37,652 bases of DNA, taken from contig CALZTY010000021.1 of NCBI GenBank assembly GCA_945829225.1, positions 1-37,652 on the forward strand, given 5' to 3'. The notes below the pieces were generated by a model. It ran no database searches and was not told where the DNA came from. It saw only the letters and a list, made by a program, of their open reading frames with translations. Made by a program: the position numbers and the translations under genes. This DNA is from an uncultured Bacteroidales bacterium. GTDB lineage: Bacteria > Bacteroidota > Bacteroidia > Bacteroidales > Muribaculaceae. This document shows positions 15,091-22,686 of this stretch, one piece after another (positions within the stretch are counted from its first letter, which is position 1; each line of letters opens with the position of its first letter).

Positions 15091-15135
15091 TAGATAGACT
15101 TTTTTTTAAGCGAGACAAGGCTTAAAACAATCGAA

Positions 15136-15182
15136 AAAGACACTGATTTTTCGAGGTTAAACCTCTCATTATCAGTGTCTTT
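15136..15182 (-). terminator. Terminator of the tRNA transcript
   Basis: AAAGACACTGAT (15136-15147) and ATCAGTGTCTTT (15171-15182) form a perfect 12-bp stem with an inner hairpin GAGGTT/AACCTC (15153-15165). On the minus strand the stem runs into TTTTT. It lies between the tRNA and the integrase, so if integration is at the tRNA 3' end the terminator is carried by the prophage. Confidence 0.75.
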
Positions 15183-15190
15183 GTCTTTTG

Positions 15191-15264
15191 TGGTCCCACT
15201 TGGGCTTGAACCAAGGACTCCCTGATTATGAGTCAGGTGCTCTGACCAACTGAGCTATAGGACC
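15191..15264 (-). tRNA. tRNA with CAU anticodon (Met or Ile2)
   Basis: The gene is 74 nt long with an intact cloverleaf on the minus strand: acceptor GGTCCTA with TGGGACC (one G.T pair), D arm with AGCTCAGTTGGTCAGAGC, anticodon stem CCTGA/TCAGG with loop CTCATAA (anticodon at 15230-15228), variable loop GAGTC, T arm with GGTTCAAGCC, discriminator A. CCA is not encoded. CAU can read AUG (elongator Met) or, once C34 is changed to lysidine by TilS, AUA (Ile2); the sequence alone does not let me choose. It lacks initiator features. Its 3' half is the probable prophage attachment site. Confidence 0.93.
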
Positions 15265-15280
15265 GGTGGGTTTTGCGTGT

Positions 15281-15312
15281 GCAAAGTTAGTGATTATTTT
15301 TCGTTTTGCAAA
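15281..15312 (-). promoter_or_regulatory. tRNA promoter
   Basis: On the minus strand TTTG (15312-15309), 19 bases, TAACTTTGC (15289-15281), then 16 bp to the mature tRNA 5' end. It is a full match to the Bacteroidota consensus and the clearest promoter in the window. Confidence 0.85.
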
Positions 15313-15348
15313 TATTTTTTTGACTTCGGGGGTGGTTTTTAGCGATTA

Positions 15349-16365
15349 TTAATGTACGAGGGCGTTGAGCCAATTGAGAATTATATCAATTGTGGTGTCG
15401 GAGGGGGCTTGCTCGGGTCGCTGGTATTCGTTTACCATGCCGGTGATGGCGGGCTGGAACAGGTGATTGTGTCCGTCGATGAGTTGAGTGTCGGCAGTTG
15501 GGCATAGTTGTTTGATGGTTTCCAAGTTTGCGGGGAGGACTTGGAGGTCTTTTGAGCCGTTGAGTGCGAGCCATGGGATGTGTATGCGGCGGATGTATTC
15601 GGCTGGGTCAAGGCGGAGGAATGTGCGGTACCAATTGCTCGTCATGGCGTCAATTGATGCCTGCATTTGTGGGGTGGAGGCGGCAGCGCCGTATGCCTCA
15701 AATAGCACAGTTGACATCTGTATTCGGGCTACCGAAGAGGGCATATTGCTGCGGGCGATATCGAGCAAGCGTCGCTGCATGGCTTCCTGATCGGGGTTCC
15801 ACCTGCCCATGGCGGCTTGAGCTATAGCTCGTGTTTGGCTCATGATTATTGAGTCGCCGGTCCACGCAGGTCCGGCGAGGGTGATAATGAAGTCGCAACG
15901 AGGATTGTCGGCGGCATTAATCATGGCGATGACTCCGCCCTCCGAGTGCCCGATTATGCCGATGGGTACTTCCGGGAAGAGAGAGTCGAGTTGCTCGACA
16001 GCGCAAGCGATGTCACCGGCAAAGGTGAGCGTGGTGGCATCCGGGGTGGGATTGGAGCTACCCCCTACTCCGCGGTCGTCCATGCGCAACACAGCAAATC
16101 CTTGGGCGGCAAGTCGGTCGCTGATGAGTTTGAATGGTCGGTGCCCGAGCAGTTCCTCGTCGCGATTTTGAGCGCCGGAGCCGGTAGCCATGACGATAGC
16201 GGCACGAGGCGCCTCTCCTTGTGGTATGGCAAGTGTGCCGGCAAGCACTGCGTGGTCGCTCGGATTAACAACTGTTAACTCTTGCTCGGATACCTCGGCG
16301 GCTGCAACGCTGAGACAAGTGCATAATATAGCGACAAGCAGGCAACACTGCGATTTTTTCATCAT
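15349..16365 (-). CDS. Secreted alpha/beta hydrolase
   Basis: The gene codes for 338 residues. Residues 1-23 are a signal peptide (CCLLVAILCTCLSVAAA), so the enzyme acts in the periplasm. The hydrolase fold shows strand AAIVMATGSGAQNRDEELLG with the oxyanion region, MDDRGVGGSS, nucleophile elbow GHSEGG, catalytic Asp in LNGSKDLQV and His in DGHNHLFQ: a complete Ser-Asp-His triad. Proteins of this build are usually annotated as dienelactone hydrolase-like or acyl esterases; the substrate cannot be read from the sequence. It stands alone between a terminator and the tRNA promoter and is transcribed in the same direction as the glucan cluster, but the strong hairpin at 16381-16416 separates them. 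Confidence 0.85.
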   Translation of the reverse strand: MMKKSQCCLLVAILCTCLSVAAAEVSEQELTVVNPSDHAVLAGTLAIPQGEAPRAAIVMATGSGAQNRDEELLGHRPFKLISDRLAAQGFAVLRMDDRGVGGSSNPTPDATTLTFAGDIACAVEQLDSLFPEVPIGIIGHSEGGVIAMINAADNPRCDFIITLAGPAWTGDSIIMSQTRAIAQAAMGRWNPDQEAMQRRLLDIARSNMPSSVARIQMSTVLFEAYGAAASTPQMQASIDAMTSNWYRTFLRLDPAEYIRRIHIPWLALNGSKDLQVLPANLETIKQLCPTADTQLIDGHNHLFQPAITGMVNEYQRPEQAPSDTTIDIILNWLNALVH

Positions 16366-16375
16366 AGAGGGTATA

Positions 16376-16416
16376 AAAAGACGAGGTGCTGTCGCGTGAT
16401 TGTGGCAGCACCTCGT
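16376..16416 (-). terminator. Terminator of the glucan gene cluster
   Basis: ACGAGGTGCTG (16381-16391) and CAGCACCTCGT (16406-16416) form a perfect 11-bp stem with a 14-nt loop. On the minus strand it runs into CTTTTTA, just after the GH57 stop. Confidence 0.85.
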
Positions 16417-16424
16417 TGGTTTAC

Positions 16425-17807
16425 TTATTCAGCTGTTTTCTTTGTCTTTTTGGTAGGTGCTTTCTTGCACGACTTTTTTTCTTCGGGTTCGCGGTTTTTG
16501 TGCTCAATGTTATATTGCTCGATGTTTTTGCTCAAAAGTTCCTTCTCGCGCGTGAGAGCAACGATTTCGCTCTCTTGATTGCGGATAGTGGTGAGCAGGG
16601 CATTGAGCTCCTCGTTGTCGACACTCATGGGGAATTGCTCGTCAACGCGTACCAAGAAGTCGCTCAGCACATTCATGTAGTTTGTAAATGCCTGATACGG
16701 GGTCTCGTAGGGGCTGAAATTGGAGTGTCCGTCGCCGAAGTGCTTGGTGGACATATAGTAGAAGTGGTCGGAAGCCTGGAGGTATAGCCAATCTTGCTTG
16801 AGGGGACGGTCCTCGGAGAGGCGCACGCGCTCGCCGGCAGCGTAGAGTTTGTTGATAGCCTCACGCTGGAGGGCATTTCCGAGCCATGCCGAGGTGTCGC
16901 GAGCCTCGTCGGCACCCGAGATGGGTGTGGGTATAGCGTGTTGACCGATGGGTTTGAGCTTGGTCATTGCCATGGTCGGGGTCCAGAATTCGACACCACG
17001 CTCGGCTGCAAAACGAGGCAGAGCCTCGAGGAACTGGAAGATGCCACTCGAGGCGGGTTGCATTGCACCGAAAGTCTCGAGGTTGAGACAAATGGTGATA
17101 ATCTGCTCCTCGGCAGGCGTCGAAGCAATCCAATCGATATACTTGTCGGCGGTGAGAGGATAAGCCTCCCACGAGGTATCGGAGAAACGCGAAGCGATGT
17201 CCTCGGCGAGCTTAGAGTTGTTCATCAGCATCTTGAACTTGGGAGCCGAAGCAGCGGCATAGAGGTAGTTGGGCGACTTCCAGCCGAGGATGTGCTTGGC
17301 ACCCTCGGTGATACAGCCCTTGAAGCCCATTGCAAGCATCTGTGGAGCGAGGTCGTCGCAATAAATAAGTTCGGTATTGCGAATGGTCTTGGGCTTGACA
17401 CCGAAGAGCGACTCCAGACGAGCACATTGCTCCTTGACTTGCAATTCAAACTCTATGGGGTCGCAGAGCGAAGCCAGCGAGTGGGAATAGGTTGTGGCAG
17501 TGAACTCCACCGAGCCGGTAGCGGCAAGTTTCTTGAGCAAGTCGATGAACTCGGGCACATAGCGCTCGAATTGCTCGATTGCAGCGCCGGAGATGGAGAT
17601 AGAGCAGCGGAATGCGCCCTTGGTCTCCTCAATCATGCGCAAGAGGGTGCGCGCAGCGGGCAGATAGCTCTGCTCGGCGAGGCGAGTCACGATGTCGTCG
17701 TTGAGGAAGTCATCGTAGTAATAGTGGTCGTTACCTATATCGAAGAAGCGATATCTCTTGAGGCGGAACGGCTGATGTATCTCGAAATTAAAGTTTATTG
17801 CTTTCAT
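16425..17807 (-). CDS. GH57 alpha-amylase-like protein of the glycogen cluster
   Basis: The gene codes for 460 residues with no signal peptide, hence cytoplasmic. GH57 conserved regions are visible: HQP (11-13), EFTATTYSHSL near 101-111, the nucleophile region RNTELIY with E146, and LNLETFG near 241-247. In active GH57 enzymes the fourth region carries the general acid Asp (as in xxDYETFG or DDGEKFG); here that position is N242. The Glu is kept, the Asp is not. 'Alpha-amylase-like' GH57 homologues with one or both catalytic residues replaced are known, so this may be a binding or regulatory partner rather than a hydrolase. Residues about 400-435 are coiled coil and the last 20 are Lys-rich. 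It is the third gene after a debranching enzyme and a glycogen-synthase-like enzyme. Confidence 0.85.
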   Translation of the reverse strand: MKAINFNFEIHQPFRLKRYRFFDIGNDHYYYDDFLNDDIVTRLAEQSYLPAARTLLRMIEETKGAFRCSISISGAAIEQFERYVPEFIDLLKKLAATGSVEFTATTYSHSLASLCDPIEFELQVKEQCARLESLFGVKPKTIRNTELIYCDDLAPQMLAMGFKGCITEGAKHILGWKSPNYLYAAASAPKFKMLMNNSKLAEDIASRFSDTSWEAYPLTADKYIDWIASTPAEEQIITICLNLETFGAMQPASSGIFQFLEALPRFAAERGVEFWTPTMAMTKLKPIGQHAIPTPISGADEARDTSAWLGNALQREAINKLYAAGERVRLSEDRPLKQDWLYLQASDHFYYMSTKHFGDGHSNFSPYETPYQAFTNYMNVLSDFLVRVDEQFPMSVDNEELNALLTTIRNQESEIVALTREKELLSKNIEQYNIEHKNREPEEKKSCKKAPTKKTKKTAE

Positions 17808-17834
17808 TTTTGCGAAAATTGCGAATTGTGATTG

Positions 17835-19100
17835 TTAGTAATTTTGTAGCACCTTATTATAAATGTCTATTACCTTCTTGCCAGCCTTGTCCCAGGTGAT
17901 TTGGGCAACTTCGGCGAGACCTGCCTCGCGGAGTTGATTGTACAATGCGGGGTAAGAGATAATGCCATTGATAGCATCAGCCATGGCATCGATATCCCAA
18001 TAGTCGGTCTTGATGACATGGTCAAGGATTTCGGCACAGCCGCTCTGCTTGGAGATGATTGACGGCACGCCCATCTGCATAGCCTCGAGAGGCGAGATGC
18101 CGAAGGGTTCCGAAACCGAGGGCATAATGTAAACATCTGAAGCCTTGAGCATCTCGTACACCTGTATGCCCTTCTGGAAGCCCGGGAAGTGGAAGCGGTC
18201 GGCGATGCCGCGAGCGGCAGCCAACTCAATCATCTTATCCATCATATCACCCGAGCCAGCCATTACAAAGCGCACATTGTTGCGATTGTTCTTGAGCACC
18301 TTGGCGGCTGCTTCGACAAAGTATTCGGGACCTTTCTGCATAGTGATACGTCCCAAGAAAGTAACGATTTTCTCCTTGGGCTTCTTCACTTGCACATCGA
18401 GGATATCCCGGCTCAGCGGAATTACCGCATTGTGCACGGTGGTAACCTTTGCGGGGTCGATGCCATACTTTTCAATCACCGTGTTGCGAGTAAGATTGGA
18501 GACGGTGATGATGTGGTCGGCGTGCAACATACCGTCGCGCTCGATATTGAACACTGTGGGGTTGACATTGCCACGCGAGCGGTCGTAGTCGGTGGCATGC
18601 ACGTGAATTACCAACGGCTTACCGGTCACCTGCTTGGCATGGATGCCGGCTGGATATGTGAGCCAGTCGTGCGAGTGGATGATGTCGAAGTCGACAGTGC
18701 GGGCAATCACACCCGCCATTATCGAGTAGTTATTGATTTCCTCGAGGAGGTTATCGGGATAACGCCCCGAGAACTCAATGCAACCGAGGTCGTTGGTGCG
18801 CATATAGTTAAAGTCGGCATAGATGTGGTCGCGCAACTTGAAATACAAGTCGGGATCCATCAACTTGCCGATGCGCTGCTCGACATAGTCGCAGTTGACA
18901 TCGCGCCACGCCACGGGCACCTGCGATGCACCGATGATGTGAGCAAAACTACGGTCTTCGTCGCCCCAGGGCTTGGGGATAACGAAGGTTATATCCATAT
19001 CGCCGCACTGCCACATGCCCTGTGTCAAGCCGTATGAGGCAGTGCCGAGACCTCCGAGGATGTGAGGTGGAAATTCCCACCCGAACATTAGAGCTTTCAT
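17835..19100 (-). CDS. GT4 glycosyltransferase, glycogen-synthase-like
   Basis: The gene codes for 421 residues, two Rossmann domains (GT-B fold). The N-terminal glycine loop is in FGWEFPPHILGGLGTASYGL, similar to the KxGGL loop of bacterial glycogen synthases; IHSHDWLTYPAG is the HDW motif of such enzymes; the C-terminal domain has FLGRITMQKGPEYFVEAA and the ExxxxxxxE motif EPFGISPLEAM that binds the nucleotide-sugar. It should transfer glucose from a nucleotide-sugar to a growing alpha-glucan in the cytoplasm. It starts 29 bp after the debranching-enzyme stop and ends 27 bp before the GH57 start, one transcription unit. In Bacteroidales this three-gene set is conserved and serves glycogen turnover. 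The nucleotide donor (UDP- or ADP-glucose) cannot be told from the sequence. Confidence 0.88.
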   Translation of the reverse strand: MKALMFGWEFPPHILGGLGTASYGLTQGMWQCGDMDITFVIPKPWGDEDRSFAHIIGASQVPVAWRDVNCDYVEQRIGKLMDPDLYFKLRDHIYADFNYMRTNDLGCIEFSGRYPDNLLEEINNYSIMAGVIARTVDFDIIHSHDWLTYPAGIHAKQVTGKPLVIHVHATDYDRSRGNVNPTVFNIERDGMLHADHIITVSNLTRNTVIEKYGIDPAKVTTVHNAVIPLSRDILDVQVKKPKEKIVTFLGRITMQKGPEYFVEAAAKVLKNNRNNVRFVMAGSGDMMDKMIELAAARGIADRFHFPGFQKGIQVYEMLKASDVYIMPSVSEPFGISPLEAMQMGVPSIISKQSGCAEILDHVIKTDYWDIDAMADAINGIISYPALYNQLREAGLAEVAQITWDKAGKKVIDIYNKVLQNY

Positions 19101-19129
19101 TTTATTTCGTTTTAGGTATGGGTGGAAAA

Positions 19130-21076
19130 TCAGTTATTAAATCGTTTAATCAGGCGCACAGTGCGCAATACCTCGGCGACATTGGTGGCATGAGAAACGG
19201 CACCACGACCGCGGAAGGGTGGATTGCCATCGTATAGTTGCGACAGCGAGGCAATGCAGCCCTCGCTCATTTCGTCCTCAAAGCCGATGAGCATGCGGTC
19301 GATATATGACACACCGCTAAGCCCGAAAATCTTGAGGTAAGCCTCGGCATAGAAGCCCATAAGCCACGGACGAGCCGGACCCTGGTGTAGAGCCTGCTCG
19401 CGCTCCTCGGGCGAGCCCAGATAGAAGGGGCGATAGCCATAACTCTTGGGCGACAATGTGCGCAAGCCCTTGGGAGTGAGCAACTCGCGAGTGACCACGT
19501 CGAGCACCTTCTTGCGCTGGCGACGGTCAAGCGGCGAGTAGTCAAGCCCGATAGCCACAGCCATGTTGGGGCGAACCTCGGGCGATGCATAGTTGCCGTC
19601 GACGTAATCGAATAGATAACCGCTGTCGTTGAGGAACATATCCACAAAGCAGGGCTTCATCTTCTCGGCGAGGTCGAGCCATGCTTGGCGTTGCAGTGTC
19701 ATTGCCTCGTTACCCTCGGTGAGGGCTACAGCAAACATCAATGCGTTGTACCACAGAGCGTTAAACTCTACTAAGTAGCCAGAACGCGGGATTATCGGGC
19801 GCCCGTTGTGATTGGAGTTCATCCACGACACCGGGGTCTCGACACCATTGGTAGTCACCAAGCCTGTATCCGGCATCACCTTGAGGTTGGGATGTGCGCC
19901 GTTGATGATACAATTGATAGTCTCGGCGACAAAGTCGGTGTACAACTCGCGGGCGCGCTCCATGCCTATATTCTTGGCATATTGTTGCACCGCCCACATA
20001 GCCCACAGAGGGATATCGGGCAAGTCGATGCCATTGATACGCGTCTCGGTCGAGCCGGTGTGCAAGTAGTTGAGCAAGTCTCGCGAGGCGGTGCGCATTA
20101 TCGACTCATAGTCGTCACGATGGTCAATCGCAAGGGTCAAACCCGGCAAAGCCATAAATGTGTTACGCGCCAAAATGGTGCCCCAGGGGAAGCCCGAGAT
20201 GACATACATATCGTCGCCATCCTTGATGTAGAACTGCTTGGCAGAGTTTTTCAAGCAGTTGAAGAACGAAGTGCGCGGGGTACGAGAGTCAATCTCGGCA
20301 GTGTACATCTTCTTGAGGTTGCGAGGGTTAATCTCGCTGATACCCGCCGAGAAGATTATCGACTCGCCCTTGTGAATAGGCACCTCAAAGTATCCGGGCA
20401 CCCACAGGTCCTCGCAATATGGCACACCGCGCTCCAGGTCCTTGACATACTCGATGCCATTGTACCAATTGGGGTCGTTGACCCACGTGGGCTTGTGGCT
20501 GAATTGCATATACAAGGTGGGAAAGCCGTCATACAACTTCGAGGCTACACCATTGTTGCATGGCTCGATGTTGCGATTGATGGCATCATTGGCGATACAA
20601 AGCGAATTGCTCTCGCGGAAGGCTAAGAAAGGTTTGAAACGAAGCGTTGTGGGCGAGTGAGCCTCCACAAGCGTGTAGCGGATGAGAATGCGGTTCTCGC
20701 GCGAAATGAAGATTTTCTCTTTGGTGAGGATTACGCCGCCCACTCGATAGGTCATACGTGGCACACTCTCGCAATCAAACTCACGTGCATACTTGTGACC
20801 GTTCGGACTGTACACTCCGCCCTGGTAACGGTGAATGCCCAGATTGAATGGTGCGCCATGTTGTATCACTGTCTCATCGAGCGTGGACAACATCACGTGG
20901 GGCCTATTCCCCATCTCCTTGATTGGTATTACCAGCAAGCCGTGTTGCTTGCGGGTATTACACCCCACCAAGGAGGTGCAGTGATAGGCGCCTGCCTGAT
21001 TCGTGCGCAACATTTCTTTCTGTAGCGACTGGTCAAGATTGATCAGCAGGTTCTTATCAAATTTTAAATAACTCAT
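19130..21076 (-). CDS. Glycogen debranching enzyme (amylo-alpha-1,6-glucosidase family)
   Basis: The gene codes for 648 residues. The N-terminal beta-sandwich domain (GDE_N type, to about 240) has the typical NRKQHGLL-like segment as CNTRKQHGLLVIP and TLDETV; the C-terminal (alpha/alpha)6 barrel has FPWGTILARNTFMALPGL, GIDLPDIPLWAMWAVQQY, NSNHNGRPIIPRSGYLVEFN and ALWYNAL, all characteristic. It removes alpha-1,6 branch glucoses from glycogen. The segment that in relatives reads close to SQAWSVAE is SHATNVAE here, so a usually conserved Trp is replaced. It is the first gene of the minus-strand glucan cluster; the upstream 230 bp are AT-rich and contain an operator-like palindrome (21165-21178), which may be its control point. 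Confidence 0.92.
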   Translation of the reverse strand: MSYLKFDKNLLINLDQSLQKEMLRTNQAGAYHCTSLVGCNTRKQHGLLVIPIKEMGNRPHVMLSTLDETVIQHGAPFNLGIHRYQGGVYSPNGHKYAREFDCESVPRMTYRVGGVILTKEKIFISRENRILIRYTLVEAHSPTTLRFKPFLAFRESNSLCIANDAINRNIEPCNNGVASKLYDGFPTLYMQFSHKPTWVNDPNWYNGIEYVKDLERGVPYCEDLWVPGYFEVPIHKGESIIFSAGISEINPRNLKKMYTAEIDSRTPRTSFFNCLKNSAKQFYIKDGDDMYVISGFPWGTILARNTFMALPGLTLAIDHRDDYESIMRTASRDLLNYLHTGSTETRINGIDLPDIPLWAMWAVQQYAKNIGMERARELYTDFVAETINCIINGAHPNLKVMPDTGLVTTNGVETPVSWMNSNHNGRPIIPRSGYLVEFNALWYNALMFAVALTEGNEAMTLQRQAWLDLAEKMKPCFVDMFLNDSGYLFDYVDGNYASPEVRPNMAVAIGLDYSPLDRRQRKKVLDVVTRELLTPKGLRTLSPKSYGYRPFYLGSPEEREQALHQGPARPWLMGFYAEAYLKIFGLSGVSYIDRMLIGFEDEMSEGCIASLSQLYDGNPPFRGRGAVSHATNVAEVLRTVRLIKRFNN

Positions 21077-21164
21077 TTGTGAAGAGTTTTGGATAGGATT
21101 TAGTGTTTGCTTATTTCAAGCGTTAGTTAGACACCACGAAATTAAAGAATTTTTTTGACAACAA

Positions 21165-21178
21165 AAAGGTCAACCTTT
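21165..21178. promoter_or_regulatory. Operator-like palindrome between divergent genes
   Basis: AAAGGT-CA-ACCTTT is symmetric over 14 bp in the AT-rich gap between the debranching enzyme and the OmpA gene. On the minus strand a weak promoter-like TAATTTCGT follows downstream of it, one base off consensus. A regulator binding here could control the glucan cluster. No regulator gene is adjacent. Confidence 0.3.
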
Positions 21179-21235
21179 ATTTTTTTTTAAAATCTCCCCA
21201 ATTAAGTCTAATTTTAACAAAATTTTACAGATAAA

Positions 21236-21268
21236 TTTGTAATTCACCTCTTAATTATGTAACTTTGT
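21236..21268 (+). promoter_or_regulatory. Promoter of the OmpA-family gene
   Basis: TTTG (21236-21239), 20 bases, TAACTTTGT (21260-21268). It is a full consensus match, with the expected leader of about 34 nt before the ATG at 21309. Confidence 0.8.
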
Positions 21269-21308
21269 CGCTGTGTAAACCATAGTGCTCGATTAATCGC
21301 AAGGAACA

Positions 21309-22391
21309 ATGAAAGGTACAAGAGTATTCATCGCAGCAATTATGCTCGCCATCGGCTTCGGCTCTATCAGAGGTGCCGACACTCACACTGTGGCTCATCA
21401 GGACGCTGTCACCGCCGGGTTTGCTGCCATGTCGCCCATCAAGGGTAATTTCATCAACAACCTGCGACCGGCTCTTGCCATTGACTTCTCGCATCGGCTC
21501 AATCACGCCTTTGGCATAGGTATCGAGAGCCTGTGGGCATTCAATACATCGCGGCTCTACAGCGCTATGCACTCGTCTACTGCCATCGATAATGCTTATG
21601 TAGGTCCATATGCCTTCTGCGACTTCATGGGAAATCGCAACAATTCGCCTATCAATTTCGGCATCACCGCCGGCTGTGGATGGGGACACTCTTTCAGTCA
21701 TCTCGAGGGCTATGACCACAATTACTTTGCCACTCGAGCAGGGCTATTTTTTGACTACAATTTCACTCCCGAGTTTACGTTCTCACTGCGTCCCTCATTC
21801 CTATGGAATATGAGCGATGGAGGCGCCGCTCAATCCTCGGTATCCTACAACGCCTCGCGCTGCGCTTTTGTGTTTCAAGCCGGGCTCAAATATCGCTTCG
21901 GCGACGGATTTGTTTATTGTCGCAAGTCCAGCGCCGACACCGACCTCCCGGGGCTCAATAGCGAGGTCAACTCTCTGCGCCAGCGCTGCGACTCATTGCA
22001 ACAAGTAATCTCCACAGTTCGACCCTCGGGCGATGTAATCCAAGAAGTAACTATCAACAACCATAACAACACCGTCTACGATATCTTCTTCCGCGCCGGC
22101 TCGGCAGTCGTCGAAGCCGACCAAATGACTAATGTCGAGCGCATTGCCATGCAACTCAAGCAAAACCTCAAGGCAACAGTCCTCATCATGGGATATGCCA
22201 GCAAAGACGGCGCTCACGATAGCAATCTCAAACTATCGCTCGACCGCGCCCTGGCTGTGCGCTTGTTGCTGATGTCGCGATATGGCATCGATGCCTCGCG
22301 CATCAATGCTCAAGGATGCGGCGAGGGGCACATCTTCACCGAGGAGTCGTGGAACCGAGTGTGTATCTGTACTATCAAATTAACCCTGTAA
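21309..22391 (+). CDS. OmpA-family outer membrane protein
   Basis: The gene codes for 360 residues. The signal peptide is 1-22 (VFIAAIMLAIGFGSIRG, then ADTHT). Residues about 30-205 alternate hydrophobic and polar with aromatic ends (HRLNHAFGIGIESLWAFN, FTFSLRPSFLWNMS), fitting an eight-strand outer membrane barrel. A short coiled linker (NSLRQRCDSLQQVI) leads to an OmpA peptidoglycan-binding domain at about 255-360 with DIFFRAGSAVVE, MGYASKDGAHDSNLKLS, DRALAVRLLL and NRVCICTIK. It anchors the outer membrane to the wall. Its strong promoter fits an abundant envelope protein. The SemiSWEET gene follows after 4 bp, so it shares the transcript. Confidence 0.9.
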   Translation: MKGTRVFIAAIMLAIGFGSIRGADTHTVAHQDAVTAGFAAMSPIKGNFINNLRPALAIDFSHRLNHAFGIGIESLWAFNTSRLYSAMHSSTAIDNAYVGPYAFCDFMGNRNNSPINFGITAGCGWGHSFSHLEGYDHNYFATRAGLFFDYNFTPEFTFSLRPSFLWNMSDGGAAQSSVSYNASRCAFVFQAGLKYRFGDGFVYCRKSSADTDLPGLNSEVNSLRQRCDSLQQVISTVRPSGDVIQEVTINNHNNTVYDIFFRAGSAVVEADQMTNVERIAMQLKQNLKATVLIMGYASKDGAHDSNLKLSLDRALAVRLLLMSRYGIDASRINAQGCGEGHIFTEESWNRVCICTIKLTL

Positions 22392-22395
22392 CAAA

Positions 22396-22668
22396 ATGGA
22401 AACCGTTGAGATAGTCGGCTGGCTCGCCAGCATCTGCATGGTCTTGGGATACCTCCCCCAAGCATATGTAACTATTAAAACCCGCCAAACCGATGATATT
22501 GCTATGGCGACCTTTGTCATGATGGGCTTGGGTGGCTTCTTCTTTATCATCCAAGGCATTATGCTCGACAACTGGCCTCTGGCTGTCACAAATATCATCA
22601 CCATGTCGTGCTCGGTCACGATTTTTGGCATAAAAATTTACAACGATTACTTCAAAAAGCGTAAATAA
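22396..22668 (+). CDS. SemiSWEET-type sugar transporter
   Basis: The gene codes for 90 residues with three membrane spans (about 5-22, 36-56 and 62-82), the size of a bacterial SemiSWEET, which works as a dimer. The PQ-loop motif GYLPQAYVTIKT is in the first span, DDIAMATFVMMGLG opens the second and the end is basic (KIYNDYFKKRK, positive inside). The family moves mono- and disaccharides passively across the inner membrane. The gene starts 4 bp after the OmpA gene and is probably co-transcribed. A link to the nearby glucan cluster is possible but only by neighbourhood, since they are on opposite strands. Confidence 0.88.
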   Translation: METVEIVGWLASICMVLGYLPQAYVTIKTRQTDDIAMATFVMMGLGGFFFIIQGIMLDNWPLAVTNIITMSCSVTIFGIKIYNDYFKKRK

Positions 22669-22673
22669 AACGC

Positions 22674-22682
22674 TACCTTTGC
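22674..22682 (+). promoter_or_regulatory. -7 box directly before the TPR gene
   Basis: TACCTTTGC matches TAnnTTTGC and ends 4 bp before the GTG at 22687. If used, transcription would begin at or just after the GTG, making a leaderless or nearly leaderless message. There is no clear -33 element, so read-through from the OmpA-SemiSWEET transcript is an equal possibility. Confidence 0.35.
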
Positions 22683-22686
22683 GCTT

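Larger units (their letters stand above)
1..15215. mobile_element. Right part of an integrated siphovirus-type prophage
   Basis: Seen: a run of plus-strand phage genes (HK97 gp10-like, holin, amidase, spanin, tape measure, tail-tip protein) ends 5 bp from a convergent tyrosine integrase whose start faces a tRNA gene. Known: integrases of this type often recombine at the 3' end of a tRNA gene. Inferred: the right boundary lies within the tRNA 3' part, roughly 15191-15215; the left boundary, capsid and packaging genes are upstream of the window. The tape measure is 1503 residues, which at the usual rule of about 0.15 nm per residue would mean a tail near 225 nm. There is no tail-fibre gene to the right of the tail-tip gene, so receptor-binding proteins are either upstream or among the unassigned structural genes. 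Confidence 0.85.

Noticed and set aside
15191-15264. Initiator tRNA-fMet
   Set aside because: The first acceptor pair is G-C and the anticodon stem lacks the three consecutive G-C pairs typical of initiators, so only elongator Met or Ile2 remain.
16794-17831. 345-codon plus-strand frame opposite the GH57 gene
   Set aside because: The GH57 motifs on the minus strand, operon spacing and terminator decide the strand; the plus translation has no recognisable feature.
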